From NCBI GenBank assembly GCA_036000965.1, contig DASYUT010000020.1, positions 1 to 42,755 of the forward strand: a stretch of 42,755 nucleotides of DNA, read 5' to 3'. The translations under genes and the position numbers were made by a program. Shown piece after piece: positions 12,528 to 19,068 of this stretch. Position 1 is the stretch's first letter, and each line of letters begins with the position of its first letter. The notes below the pieces were generated by a model. It worked only from the letters and a program-made list of their open reading frames with translations, was not told the origin of the DNA and ran no database searches. Source of the DNA: Actinomycetes bacterium. Lineage in GTDB: Bacteria > Actinomycetota > CALGFH01.

Positions 12528-13187
12528 CTACACCGCCTGGCGAGCCGGCGTCCCTGTGTCGGCCGCCCGCCGGCCGGCACCCCGGCTGCCGGGGTTCTGC
12601 CCGCGCAGTTGGCGGAGGCTGTGGTCGCCCTGGCCCGTCTGCACCCCGAGCGTCGCCGCCCGGGCATACATCTCGTTGAGCTTGATGCTGAGCCGCTCGA
12701 GCAGGTCCTCGGCGCGCTTGAGGGCGCGCTCCCGGCCGTCACCGCTGGCTGCCCTGGCGTGCTCGAGCAGCACCTTGTCCCAGGTCAGCTCGATGAGTCC
12801 CCGCGTCGAGACGCATTCAGCGGCCAGCCCGGCCAGCTCGCCCCCGATCTTCTCGGGCTTGAAGGCGGCGTCCAGGCCGGCGGCGACGGCCATCGCCACG
12901 CCCAGGAGCGCGACGCCGAGCGTGCCTGCCCTGCCCTGGGGGGCCATCAGCTGGTTGCCAGCGTTGGTGGCCGACAAGGCGCCGAGGACGATCAGGACGA
13001 CCTTGCAGAACACCGCGCGCTTGTGGAACTTGACCGACCTCGCCTCGGCCCTGCGTCGCAGGTCGCCGAAGGCTTGGTAGCGCTCGTTGACGAAGCGGCA
13101 GACCTCGGTGGCCCGGGCGTTGTCGGGCGCGGCCCCGCTCCCGCCCTCGACGGACGTCGGGAGCGCTGTCGTCACCTGCTCGAGCAT
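12528..13187 (-). CDS. SLATT-like / DUF4231-like two-TM protein
   Basis: 219 residues from the ATG at 13187. A helical N-terminus with RYQAFGDLRRRAEARSVKFH leads into two adjacent TM helices (about 57-75 and 88-108), then a long amphipathic helical tail (EKIGGELAGLAAECVSTRG, LIELTWDKVLLEH, RALKRAEDLLERLSIKLNE). This paired-TM plus helical-tail layout resembles the SLATT / DUF4231 group, which includes predicted membrane-pore effectors of nucleotide-signalled defence systems. No nucleotidyltransferase or SLOG partner is nearby, so a defence role is not supported here. A GTG at 13196 would add three residues, but AGGGGG is better spaced for the ATG. The last ~30 residues are low complexity. Confidence 0.65.
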   Translation of the reverse strand: MLEQVTTALPTSVEGGSGAAPDNARATEVCRFVNERYQAFGDLRRRAEARSVKFHKRAVFCKVVLIVLGALSATNAGNQLMAPQGRAGTLGVALLGVAMAVAAGLDAAFKPEKIGGELAGLAAECVSTRGLIELTWDKVLLEHARAASGDGRERALKRAEDLLERLSIKLNEMYARAATLGVQTGQGDHSLRQLRGQNPGSRGAGRRAADTGTPARQAV

Positions 13188-13265
13188 CTTGCTCACCCCC
13201 TGAGCGGTCTCTGGAGCAGACCATCACCACACGGCGAGCATGGCCGAGGCGGGCGTGGCGGGCTA

Positions 13266-13304
13266 GCCATCCTAGGGGTGGGAAGCACCCCACCCTGGGA
13301 TGGC
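13266..13304 (-). terminator. Strong 16-bp hairpin downstream of the MFS gene
   Basis: GCCATCCT (13266-13273) and GGGGTGGG (13275-13282) fold onto CCCACCCT (13289-13296) and GGGATGGC (13297-13304): 16 pairs including two G-U, one bulged A, and a hexaloop AAGCAC. It lies 43-81 nt past the MFS stop codon on the minus strand and about 80 nt before the SLATT-like start. There is no U-run on the transcribed side; a GC-rich actinobacterial terminator is the likely role. Confidence 0.6.
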
Positions 13305-13346
13305 GAAGGTGTCACCCGGCAGGCTGCTCGGGCACGCGACCGCCCT

Positions 13347-14570
13347 TCATGACGAAGGGGACGCCTTGCCGGAGGCCGGCGGGATCCCGCCGGCCAGGAA
13401 CGCGACCAAGCCGGTGAGCGCGGCGACCAGGCCGAGGGCGGCCGGCAGGCCCGCGAGCTCGGCGAGCCCGCCGACCGCGGGCGGCCCGACGGTGCCGCCG
13501 AAGTAGCCGGCGGTCGAGACCGCGGCGATGGCCGGCCCACCCGTGGTGGACCGCCGAGCGCGGGCCGCCGCGCTGAACGTCACCGGCACGATGCACGAGA
13601 TGCCCGCACCGAGCAGCGCGAACCCGGCCACGGCGGCAGCCGGGCGCCCGATCGCGAGCCCCAGCCCGAGCCCGGCCGATGCCAGCACCGCGGCCAGGCG
13701 GACGAACCGGGCCGGCTGCAGGCGGGCCACCAGCCGGTCGCCGGTGAGCCGTCCGGCCGTCATGGCCAGCGAGAAGGCCGCGTACCCGGTGGCGGCCACC
13801 CCGGCCGAGGTGCCGAGCGCGTCCCGCAGGTAGACCGCGCTCCACTGGGCGGCGGCGTCCTCGGCGAGCAGCCCGCAGAAGGCGATCACCGCGAGCATGG
13901 CCAGCGGCCGGGTCGGCCGGGCGAAGACCGGCCCGGCGGGCCGCCGGTCGGCCCCGGCCGGCAGCAGCCACCTGGTGGCGGCCAGCGCGACGGCTAGGAG
14001 CACCCCGCCGGCGGCAGCCAGGTGGGCGCCGACGGGGATCCCGGCCCCGGCAGCCAGCCCACCGCCGGCCGCGCCGGCCAGCGCGCCAAGGCTCCACACG
14101 CCATGGAACGACGACAGGATCGGGCGGCCGTAGCGCTCCTCGACCGTGACGCCGTGGGCGTTCATGGCCACGTCCACGGCGCCGTTGCCCGCCCCGAGCA
14201 GCAGCAGCCCGAGCCCCAGGACGGGCACGCCCGGGGCGAGCGCGGGCAGCGGCAGCGCGAGGCAGCAGGCGGCCAGGGCGGCCCGGGTCACCGGCCGGCT
14301 GCCGCGCCGGGCGACCAGGGCCCCCGCGGCCGGCATCGCAAGGATGCCGCCGGCGGCCAGCCCGACCAGCGCCAGCCCGAGCACGCCAGGGCTGAGCCCG
14401 AGCCTGTCCTTGACCGCCGGGACCCGCGCGGCCCAGCTCCCGATCACCGCCCCGTTCACGCCGAACGCGCACGCGACCGCGAACCGGGCGCGCCGGACGG
14501 CCTGGGGTGTCCGGCCCGGCGTGCCGTGGGCCTCGCCCGGTGGCCGCGCGGCCGGCGGCCGGCTGGACAT
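13347..14570 (-). CDS. MFS transporter (YbjJ-like)
   Basis: 407 residues with about twelve hydrophobic segments. The N-terminal half has FGVNGAVIGSWAARVPAVKD and, in the loop after TM2, GALVARRGSRPVTR, which is the expected position and style of the MFS signature. GNGAVDVAMNAHGVTVEERYGRPILSSFHG is characteristic of the YbjJ/FucP-like subgroup. Substrate unknown; no linked metabolic gene helps. GGGAGG lies about 6 nt before the ATG at 14570. It is divergent from pdtaR; its leader contains arm 1 of the duplicated element described at 14599-14648. Confidence 0.88.
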   Translation of the reverse strand: MSSRPPAARPPGEAHGTPGRTPQAVRRARFAVACAFGVNGAVIGSWAARVPAVKDRLGLSPGVLGLALVGLAAGGILAMPAAGALVARRGSRPVTRAALAACCLALPLPALAPGVPVLGLGLLLLGAGNGAVDVAMNAHGVTVEERYGRPILSSFHGVWSLGALAGAAGGGLAAGAGIPVGAHLAAAGGVLLAVALAATRWLLPAGADRRPAGPVFARPTRPLAMLAVIAFCGLLAEDAAAQWSAVYLRDALGTSAGVAATGYAAFSLAMTAGRLTGDRLVARLQPARFVRLAAVLASAGLGLGLAIGRPAAAVAGFALLGAGISCIVPVTFSAAARARRSTTGGPAIAAVSTAGYFGGTVGPPAVGGLAELAGLPAALGLVAALTGLVAFLAGGIPPASGKASPSS

Positions 14571-14598
14571 GGCATCCCTCCCGGTCCATGGCTTCGGC

Positions 14599-14648
14599 CT
14601 GAGCGGCCTCCCGGAAATTCTGCACGTAACCTCGGGCAGCCACGGTGA
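14599..14648 (-). promoter_or_regulatory. Duplicated leader element, copy 1 (toward the MFS gene)
   Basis: On the minus strand this ~50-nt element reads toward the MFS start codon, which begins 28 nt beyond it. It matches the element at 14775-14825 over its full length with about six substitutions and one single-base indel. The core TTACGTGCAGAA is identical in both. A stem can form between the CCCGAGG and TTTCCGGG segments; relative to copy 2 its changes turn G-C pairs into G-U pairs and add one bulge. Confidence 0.7.
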
Positions 14649-14774
14649 GCGCTCGGCGCGGCGGTCGCCAGCATCTGGGCGGGTGAGCGGCTGCCGCAAG
14701 TGGAACTAACAGGCTGCGCCAACAGGTGGAGCCGGACTGGCGAGCTTGCCTTCGTCGCGTATGGAGCTCCCAGG

Positions 14775-14825
14775 TCACCCTGGCTACCCGAGGGTTACGT
14801 GCAGAACCTCCGGGAGGCCGCTCAG
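14775..14825 (+). promoter_or_regulatory. Duplicated leader element, copy 2 (toward pdtaR)
   Basis: Same element as 14599-14648 but on the plus strand, ending 106 nt before the pdtaR ATG. Here CCCGAGGGTT can pair with AACCTCCGGG (ten positions, one A-C mismatch and one G-U) around the 8-nt loop ACGTGCAG. Since the two copies face opposite genes in the same relative orientation, a shared cis-regulatory or leader-RNA role is inferred. Confidence 0.7.
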
Positions 14826-14931
14826 CACGGCGCGCCCTCGCGCCGCGGTCCCGCCTCCGTCCTCGTCGGAGCGCAGGCAGACCGCTACCATGAGAGCTTC
14901 ATGGTTGTTCAGGTCCGGCGATCGGAGCGAC

Positions 14932-15504
14932 ATGGCGCGGGTGCTCGTGGCAGAGGACGAGGTCCTGATCCGGGTGGACGTCGTCGAGACCCTGGAGGAG
15001 GGTGGCCACACCGTCGTCGGCCAGGCCGGCGACGGTGAGCAGGCCGTGCAGCTGGCCCGGGAGCTGGCCCCCGACCTGGTCGTCATGGACGTCAAGATGC
15101 CCAGGCTGGACGGGGTGGAGGCGGCCAGGCGGATCATCGGCGAGGGACTCTCGGCCGTGCTCGTCCTCACTGCCTTCTCGGACAAGGAGCTGGTCGAGGA
15201 GGCGGCCAAGGCCGGGTCGATCGGCTACCTGGTCAAGCCCTTCCAGCCCGCGCAGCTCCTGGCCGCGGTGAGCGTCGCCCTGGCCAGGGCGGCCGAGCAC
15301 CGCGGCCTGCAGCACACCGTGGAGGACCTGGAGGCCAAGCTGGCCGCCCGCAAGGTGATCGAGCGGGCCAAGGGCCGCCTGATGGAGCAGTTCGGGCTCA
15401 CCGAGGAGCAGGCGTTCACCCGCATGCGCCGGGCCGCCATGGACCGCCAGCTCCCCCTGGCCGAGATCGCCCGGAGGGTCCTGGAGTCCCAGCCGACGTC
15501 CTGA
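14932..15504 (+). CDS. pdtaR: ANTAR-domain response regulator (RNA-binding antiterminator type)
   Basis: 190 residues. REC domain (1-~120) with acidic pocket Glu8/Asp9, phosphoacceptor Asp53 (VVMDVKMP), Thr in LVLTAF and Lys in YLVKPF. A coiled-coil linker (HTVEDLEAKLAARKVIERAK) leads to the ANTAR domain (GRLMEQFGLTEEQAFTRMRRAAMDR ends near residue 170). The architecture and length match M. tuberculosis PdtaR, which on phosphorylation by PdtaS binds paired hairpins in mRNA leaders. GGAG lies 6 nt before the chosen ATG; an in-frame ATG at 14890 would add 14 atypical residues. The partner kinase gene is 9 kb away at 4148-5749. Autoregulation through its own leader is possible but unproven. Confidence 0.93.
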   Translation: MARVLVAEDEVLIRVDVVETLEEGGHTVVGQAGDGEQAVQLARELAPDLVVMDVKMPRLDGVEAARRIIGEGLSAVLVLTAFSDKELVEEAAKAGSIGYLVKPFQPAQLLAAVSVALARAAEHRGLQHTVEDLEAKLAARKVIERAKGRLMEQFGLTEEQAFTRMRRAAMDRQLPLAEIARRVLESQPTS

Positions 15505-15761
15505 GCGGGTCTGGCGGGGTCGCCTCACGGCGGAGCGCCGGTCTTCGAGCCTGCCGGTCCCGAGCCCAAGGGCTTGCCGCTCAGCAACGATGGCACCTCA
15601 GAAGGAGCCTGCCCAGGCCAGAGGGGCCGAGCTTGCACAATGCGGCATCAAGGCCGAGCAGAGGGACAGACCCACCGGTGGTTGAACTTCCGGCGAAATC
15701 TCGGTGCCCGGCGGAACCAGTGGGCCCTCTCAGGCGTCCTCTATGTAGAGGCTGGCTGTCG

Positions 15762-15947
15762 CGTTTCGACGACTGGTGCATCGACGACCCCACCGGCAAG
15801 GACGCGGCCACCGTCCGATACATCCGGGACGCGATCGACCGCAGGGTCGGCAAGCTCCTGCACCGCCTCGGCGTCGCCACCGCCGGGCCGGGGGCAACCC
15901 GCTTCGAGGTCGACGGGCACCAGCGCTGGGGTGCGGGCGAGGGCTGA
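15762..15947 (+). pseudogene. C-terminal remnant of an arsenate reductase / low-MW phosphatase-like gene
   Basis: The in-frame stretch beginning RFDDWCIDDPTGKDAATV and continuing RYIRDAIDRRVGKLLHRLGV fits the C-terminal helix region of ArsC / arsenate-mycothiol transferase and low-molecular-weight tyrosine-phosphatase-fold proteins (DW..DDP.G...V..IRD.I..RV..LL). The N-terminal half with the catalytic C-X5-R loop is absent upstream in every frame. The reading frame runs on 20 residues past the usual end. I infer a truncated, non-functional remnant. No IS or recombinase that would explain the truncation is visible. Confidence 0.5.
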
Positions 15948-16012
15948 ACCGGGAGACGCGGGCGGCAACCGGCGCAAGGCTGGCGCGGCCCGTCGTGCCC
16001 ACCGGCGGCCGT

Positions 16013-16130
16013 GCACCGGGCAGCCGTGCACCGGGTGGGCGTGCACCGGGCAGCCGGGCAGCCGGGCACCGGGTGGGCGTGCACCGGGTGGGCGCGTACC
16101 GGGCAGCCGGGCACCGGGCGGCCGCGCACA
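16013..16130. repeat. 15-bp tandem repeat, about 8 units
   Basis: Units begin at 16013, 16028, 16043, 16066, 16081, 16096, 16111 and 16126; the consensus is GCACCGGGYRGSCGT, alternating between a GCAGCC and a GTGGGC type. The 23-bp step at 16043-16066 is one unit plus an 8-bp partial copy. The frame is open on one strand but no start, RBS or protein family supports coding. Confidence 0.9.
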
Positions 16131-16183
16131 ATCCGCTGCGTCCGGTGAGAATGCACCAATGAGGTCCATACCTGACCTGCCCG

Positions 16184-16246
16184 CCTGAGATCCATGCCTG
16201 CTCGCCTGAGGCCCACATCCGCCCGCCTGAGGCCCACATCCGCCCG
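16184..16246. repeat. 21-bp tandem repeat, 3 units, across the PQQ dehydrogenase start
   Basis: Units 16184-16204, 16205-16225 and 16226-16246; the last two are identical and the first differs at about five positions. A more degenerate unit precedes (16160-16183). The start codon ATG at 16194 lies in the first unit; the next two encode a doubled RLRPTSA in the signal-peptide n-region. Confidence 0.9.
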
Positions 16247-17471
16247 CCGGGCCGCGGCAACCCTCGCGGCCGGCCTCCTCCTCGTCGCCTGCTCAAGCGG
16301 TTCCGGTACCGCCTCCGGGTCGGGGAACGCCCAGGGCACCACCACGCCGCCCAGCACGACCGCCCGGGCCCCGACCACCGCCCCGCCCGACACCACCGCC
16401 CCGCCCACGACCGCGAGCGCGGCCGACTTCGCGGCCGTGCGGCTCCGCCTCGCCAAGGTGGCGGCTGTGGAGCAGCCGGTGGCCATGGCCGCCCCAGCGG
16501 GCGACACGGCGCTGTACGTGGCCGAGAAGACCGGCCGGGTGCGCGCCATCCGCAAGGGTCGCGTCGACCCGGCGCCCGTGCTCGACTTGTCCTCCGAGGT
16601 CTCGGGCGGCGGGGAGCAGGGGCTGCTCGGGCTCGCGTTCTCGCCCGACCGGCGGTTCCTGTACGTCTACTACACCGACCTCCACGGTGACGTGCGCGTG
16701 GTCGAGTTCGCCATGCGCGGCGGGCGGGCCGACCCTCGGTCCCGCCGGCAGCTGTTCCAGGTCGAGCACAGCCAGTTCTCCAACCACAACGGCGGCCAGC
16801 TCGTCATGACCGGCGACGGCGCCCTCTGGGCCGGGATCGGCGACGGGGGCGGGGGTGGCGACCCGTTCGGCAGCGGCCAGAGCCTCACGACGATGCTCGG
16901 CAAGATCGTTCGGATCACCCCCCGCCCCTCGGGCGGCCGGCCGTACGGCATCCCGCGGGGGAACCCGCTCGTCGGGCGGGCCGGGGCCAGGCCGGAGATC
17001 TGGGCGTACGGGCTTCGCAACCCCTGGCGCTTCTCGTTCGACCCGGCCAACGGCGACCTGTGGATCGGCGACGTGGGCCAGGGCACCTGGGAGGAGATCG
17101 ACCACGAGCCCGGCGGGTCCGGGGGCGGGCGCAACTACGGCTGGAACCGGCGCGAGGGGGCGCACCCGTTCGCCGGGGGGTCCCGGTCCGGCCTGGTCGA
17201 CCCGGTCCTCGAGTACGACCATAGCGGTGGTGCCTGCTCGGTGACGGGCGGCTACGTCTACCGCGGGTCGCGCGCGCCCGGCCTGCGCGGCGCCTACGTC
17301 TACGGCGACTACTGCGCCGGCTGGATCCGGGGGGTGCGCCTACGGGGCGGCGCTGTGGCCGACCGGCGCGACTTCGGCCTGAACCTGCCGGGGCTCTCCT
17401 CGTTCGGCGTGGACCAGTCCGGCGAGCTGTACGCCCTCTCCCTCAACGGCGGCGTCTACCGGCTGACCTGA
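16194..17471 (+). CDS. PQQ-dependent sugar dehydrogenase-like lipoprotein (GSDH family)
   Basis: 425 residues. An Arg-rich n-region, a hydrophobic stretch and LLVAC give a lipoprotein signal (Cys about residue 34), followed by a Ser/Gly/Thr/Pro-rich spacer to about residue 80. The rest is a six-bladed propeller of the soluble glucose/aldose-dehydrogenase family: YVAEKTGRVRAI, GEQGLLGLAFSP, NHNGG (His198, equivalent to the catalytic His of the family), GDGGGGGDP (calcium-site loop), WAYGLRNPWRF (PQQ-contacting Arg) and GDVGQGTWEEI. It probably oxidises aldose sugars outside the membrane; PQQ synthesis genes are not in the window. The n-region contains a doubled heptapeptide from the 21-bp array, so the true start is uncertain. 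Confidence 0.9.
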   Translation: MPARLRPTSARLRPTSARRAAATLAAGLLLVACSSGSGTASGSGNAQGTTTPPSTTARAPTTAPPDTTAPPTTASAADFAAVRLRLAKVAAVEQPVAMAAPAGDTALYVAEKTGRVRAIRKGRVDPAPVLDLSSEVSGGGEQGLLGLAFSPDRRFLYVYYTDLHGDVRVVEFAMRGGRADPRSRRQLFQVEHSQFSNHNGGQLVMTGDGALWAGIGDGGGGGDPFGSGQSLTTMLGKIVRITPRPSGGRPYGIPRGNPLVGRAGARPEIWAYGLRNPWRFSFDPANGDLWIGDVGQGTWEEIDHEPGGSGGGRNYGWNRREGAHPFAGGSRSGLVDPVLEYDHSGGACSVTGGYVYRGSRAPGLRGAYVYGDYCAGWIRGVRLRGGAVADRRDFGLNLPGLSSFGVDQSGELYALSLNGGVYRLT

Positions 17472-17528
17472 CCGCCGCCCAGGCGGGCGGGCGGCCGGGC
17501 GGGCGGCCAGGCGGCCAGGGGCGGGTGG

Positions 17529-18941
17529 TCAGGGCGGTGCCCAGGCGGTCAGGCGGGCGGCCAGGGCGGTGCCCAGGCGGTCGGCGGCCGCCCGCTCGAG
17601 CGGTTGCCCGCCCATGTCGGCGACCAGAAAGAGGTCGACGGCCCGACCCGCCTCGCTCCCGACCCGGGCCACCTGGACGTCGACGTGGTGGCGGGCCAGC
17701 TCGAGGAGGATCTCGTAGAGCAGACCCAGCCGGTCCGGGGCCTCCACCCGGACCGTGGAGTGCCACGGCGAGGCGTCGGCGTCGACCCTGACCACGACCG
17801 GGCCGGCGCCTGGCCGGGTCTGGTCGGGCTGGCCGGCGAGCCGGCGGGCCGGGTCGAGGCGTCCGGTGGTCGAACGGCGCAGCATGCGCTCGACCCGGTC
17901 CGGGAAGCCCGCCTCCACGTCCGGGGACGGCCCGGCGACGTGGAACACGTCGACGACGAGGCCGTCCGGCCAGGTCGACGCCTGTGCCCGGGTGATGTCG
18001 ACGCCCGCGGCGCAGAGCGCCCCGGTCAGGCTGGCCAGAAGCCCGGGCCGGTCGCGGGTGACGACGTCGATGCGCCAGGCCCCGGGCTGTTCGGGCGCGA
18101 TCGCCAGGCGCAGCTCGCGCCTGGCGGGGGCCGGCTCGGCCATGACCAGGTGACGGACGATCGCGTCGGCGGGCTGAGCGAGCAGGTAGCGGCGGGGGGC
18201 CGCGGCAAGCCGGGCGGCGGGGCGGCCGCCCCTGTCGCGCAGGACGCGCTCGACCTCGGCCCGGCGCTGGCCGAGCAGGTCCTCGGCGGCGCGGTCGGTG
18301 AGGCCGGGCTCGGCCAGGGCGGCCAGCACGACCCGGAGCAGCTCGTCGAGCTGGGCCCGCCGCCACCCCCGCCAGCCGTCGTCCCCGTCGCGCTCGGCCA
18401 GGTCACCTCCGTCGTGCTCGGCCAGGGCGAGCAGGTAGGCGGTGCGGGCCCGCTCGGGGCTGCCGAGCCGCGCGGCGAGACGCAGGACCTCCTCCTCGTC
18501 GTGGGGGTCGGTGTCCATCGCCACCTCGGCCAGGTCGGCCTCCTCGCCCGCCAGCTCCACCACCGCCCGCTCCGCGGCGGCGCCAAGCCCGAGCCGCTCG
18601 GCGGTCCGCCCGGCAACCGCCTGCACGCGCTCCGCGCCGGCCCGCTCGCCGACCGCCCGCAGCAGGCATGCGAGAAGCAGGCTGTCCGGGTCGGGCAGGG
18701 CCGACCAGGCCGCCGCGGCGGCCTGGTCGGAGCCAGGGTCGAGGCGCCCCGCGAGCGCCGCCAGCCGTTCCCACGGGTGGTCGCCCTGGCGGTCGCGGCC
18801 CTCCTCGCGCAGCCGGGCCAGCTCGGGGAGGTGGCAGGCGAGCGCCCCGGTCCGCTCGAACGCGGCCCACGACGCGGCCGTCCCGCCGCGCAGAAGCGCG
18901 AGCAGCTCGGTTCGCAGCCCGGTGCTGGCGTCGATGGGCAT
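17529..18941 (-). CDS. GlnD-like double-ACT protein lacking the nucleotidyltransferase domain
   Basis: 470 residues. Two ACT domains are clear: about 285-350 (WRIDVVTRDRPGLLASLTGA) and about 395-460 (VRVEAPDRLGLLYEILLEL), as at the C-terminus of PII uridylyl/adenylyltransferase GlnD. The N-terminal ~270 residues resemble the helical HD part of GlnD, but the metal ligands are gone: the usual LHDIGK site reads LLRAVGE (residues 93-99). The nucleotidyltransferase domain that begins normal GlnD (770-890 residues) is absent. I infer a non-catalytic glutamine-sensing relic or regulator. GAGGAG precedes the ATG. It is 5 kb from gltB, in keeping with a nitrogen role, but no PII or amtB gene is linked. 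Confidence 0.8.
   Translation of the reverse strand: MPIDASTGLRTELLALLRGGTAASWAAFERTGALACHLPELARLREEGRDRQGDHPWERLAALAGRLDPGSDQAAAAAWSALPDPDSLLLACLLRAVGERAGAERVQAVAGRTAERLGLGAAAERAVVELAGEEADLAEVAMDTDPHDEEEVLRLAARLGSPERARTAYLLALAEHDGGDLAERDGDDGWRGWRRAQLDELLRVVLAALAEPGLTDRAAEDLLGQRRAEVERVLRDRGGRPAARLAAAPRRYLLAQPADAIVRHLVMAEPAPARRELRLAIAPEQPGAWRIDVVTRDRPGLLASLTGALCAAGVDITRAQASTWPDGLVVDVFHVAGPSPDVEAGFPDRVERMLRRSTTGRLDPARRLAGQPDQTRPGAGPVVVRVDADASPWHSTVRVEAPDRLGLLYEILLELARHHVDVQVARVGSEAGRAVDLFLVADMGGQPLERAAADRLGTALAARLTAWAPP
17531..17582. repeat. 20-bp direct repeat at the 3' end of the ACT gene
   Basis: AGGGCGGTGCCCAGGCGGTC occurs at 17531-17550 and again at 17563-17582 (step 32 bp). The outer copy begins at the last base of the stop codon region (stop 17529-17531), so the C-terminus appears to have been reshaped by a local duplication. 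Confidence 0.8.
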
Positions 18942-19015
18942 GGCGACTCCTCGGGCCTCCTCCGCTTCAGTCTGCTCCGCTCCTACCGGCGGCGGCCCGA
19001 TCTCAGAGCATAGGG

Positions 19016-19032
19016 GCGGCGCATGGCGCCGC
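19016..19032 (-). terminator. Secondary GC hairpin between the ACT and ROK genes
   Basis: GCGGCGC (19016-19022) pairs exactly with GCGCCGC (19026-19032) over a 3-nt loop; on the plus strand TGTTT follows. It lies 36-53 nt after the ROK stop and about 75 nt before the ACT-gene start. It may reinforce the hairpin at 19050-19065. Confidence 0.35.
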
Positions 19033-19049
19033 TGTTTCGAGCGTGTATC

Positions 19050-19065
19050 GGCGGGGTTTCCCGCC
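19050..19065 (-). terminator. Hairpin just after the ROK kinase gene
   Basis: GGCGGG (19050-19055) pairs perfectly with CCCGCC (19060-19065) across a GTTT loop, starting three bases beyond the ROK stop codon on the minus strand. No T-run, but position and perfect symmetry support a terminator. Confidence 0.5.
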
Positions 19066-19068
19066 CGC

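Larger units (their letters stand above)
14571..14931. other. Divergent MFS / pdtaR intergenic region
   Basis: 361 bp without a supportable gene. It is organised as two inverted copies of a ~50-bp element (14599-14648 and 14775-14825) around a 126-bp centre. The centre shows no clear repeat or ORF. The pair could be divergent leaders, divergent promoters, or the terminal inverted repeats of a 227-bp MITE-like element; no target-site duplication is visible at the outer ends. Confidence 0.6.
15505..16193. other. 689-bp region with decayed gene and repeat array
   Basis: Between pdtaR and the PQQ dehydrogenase gene I see, in order: about 230 bp that read as less GC-rich than the neighbouring genes and contain no recognisable gene; a perfect 6-2-6 dyad CCTCTATGTAGAGG (15738-15751); the tail of an arsenate-reductase-like gene (15762-15947); a 15-bp array (16013-16130); and the beginning of a 21-bp array. 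It looks like eroded accessory DNA. Confidence 0.6.

Noticed and set aside
12528-13187. Nucleotide-signalled defence system around the SLATT-like gene
   Set aside because: No cyclase, SLOG, TIR, nuclease or helicase gene lies within the window; neighbours are housekeeping.
13266-13304. ANTAR-type dual-hexaloop target for PdtaR
   Set aside because: The loop is six nucleotides (AAGCAC) but there is no second adjacent hairpin and the G expected at loop position 4 is absent; a terminator is more likely.
14599-14825. Leader peptide GYVQN(L/F)REAAQ encoded by both leader copies
   Set aside because: The matching frame is open in both copies, with only one synonymous and one F/L change, but a one-base indel breaks the frame upstream and no stop codon closes either ORF near the gene. 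An RNA or DNA element explains the data better.
16013-16130. 15-bp array as a coding Pro/Gly-repeat peptide
   Set aside because: The frame is open but there is no start codon with a Shine-Dalgarno and no family match; open frames are common at this GC content.
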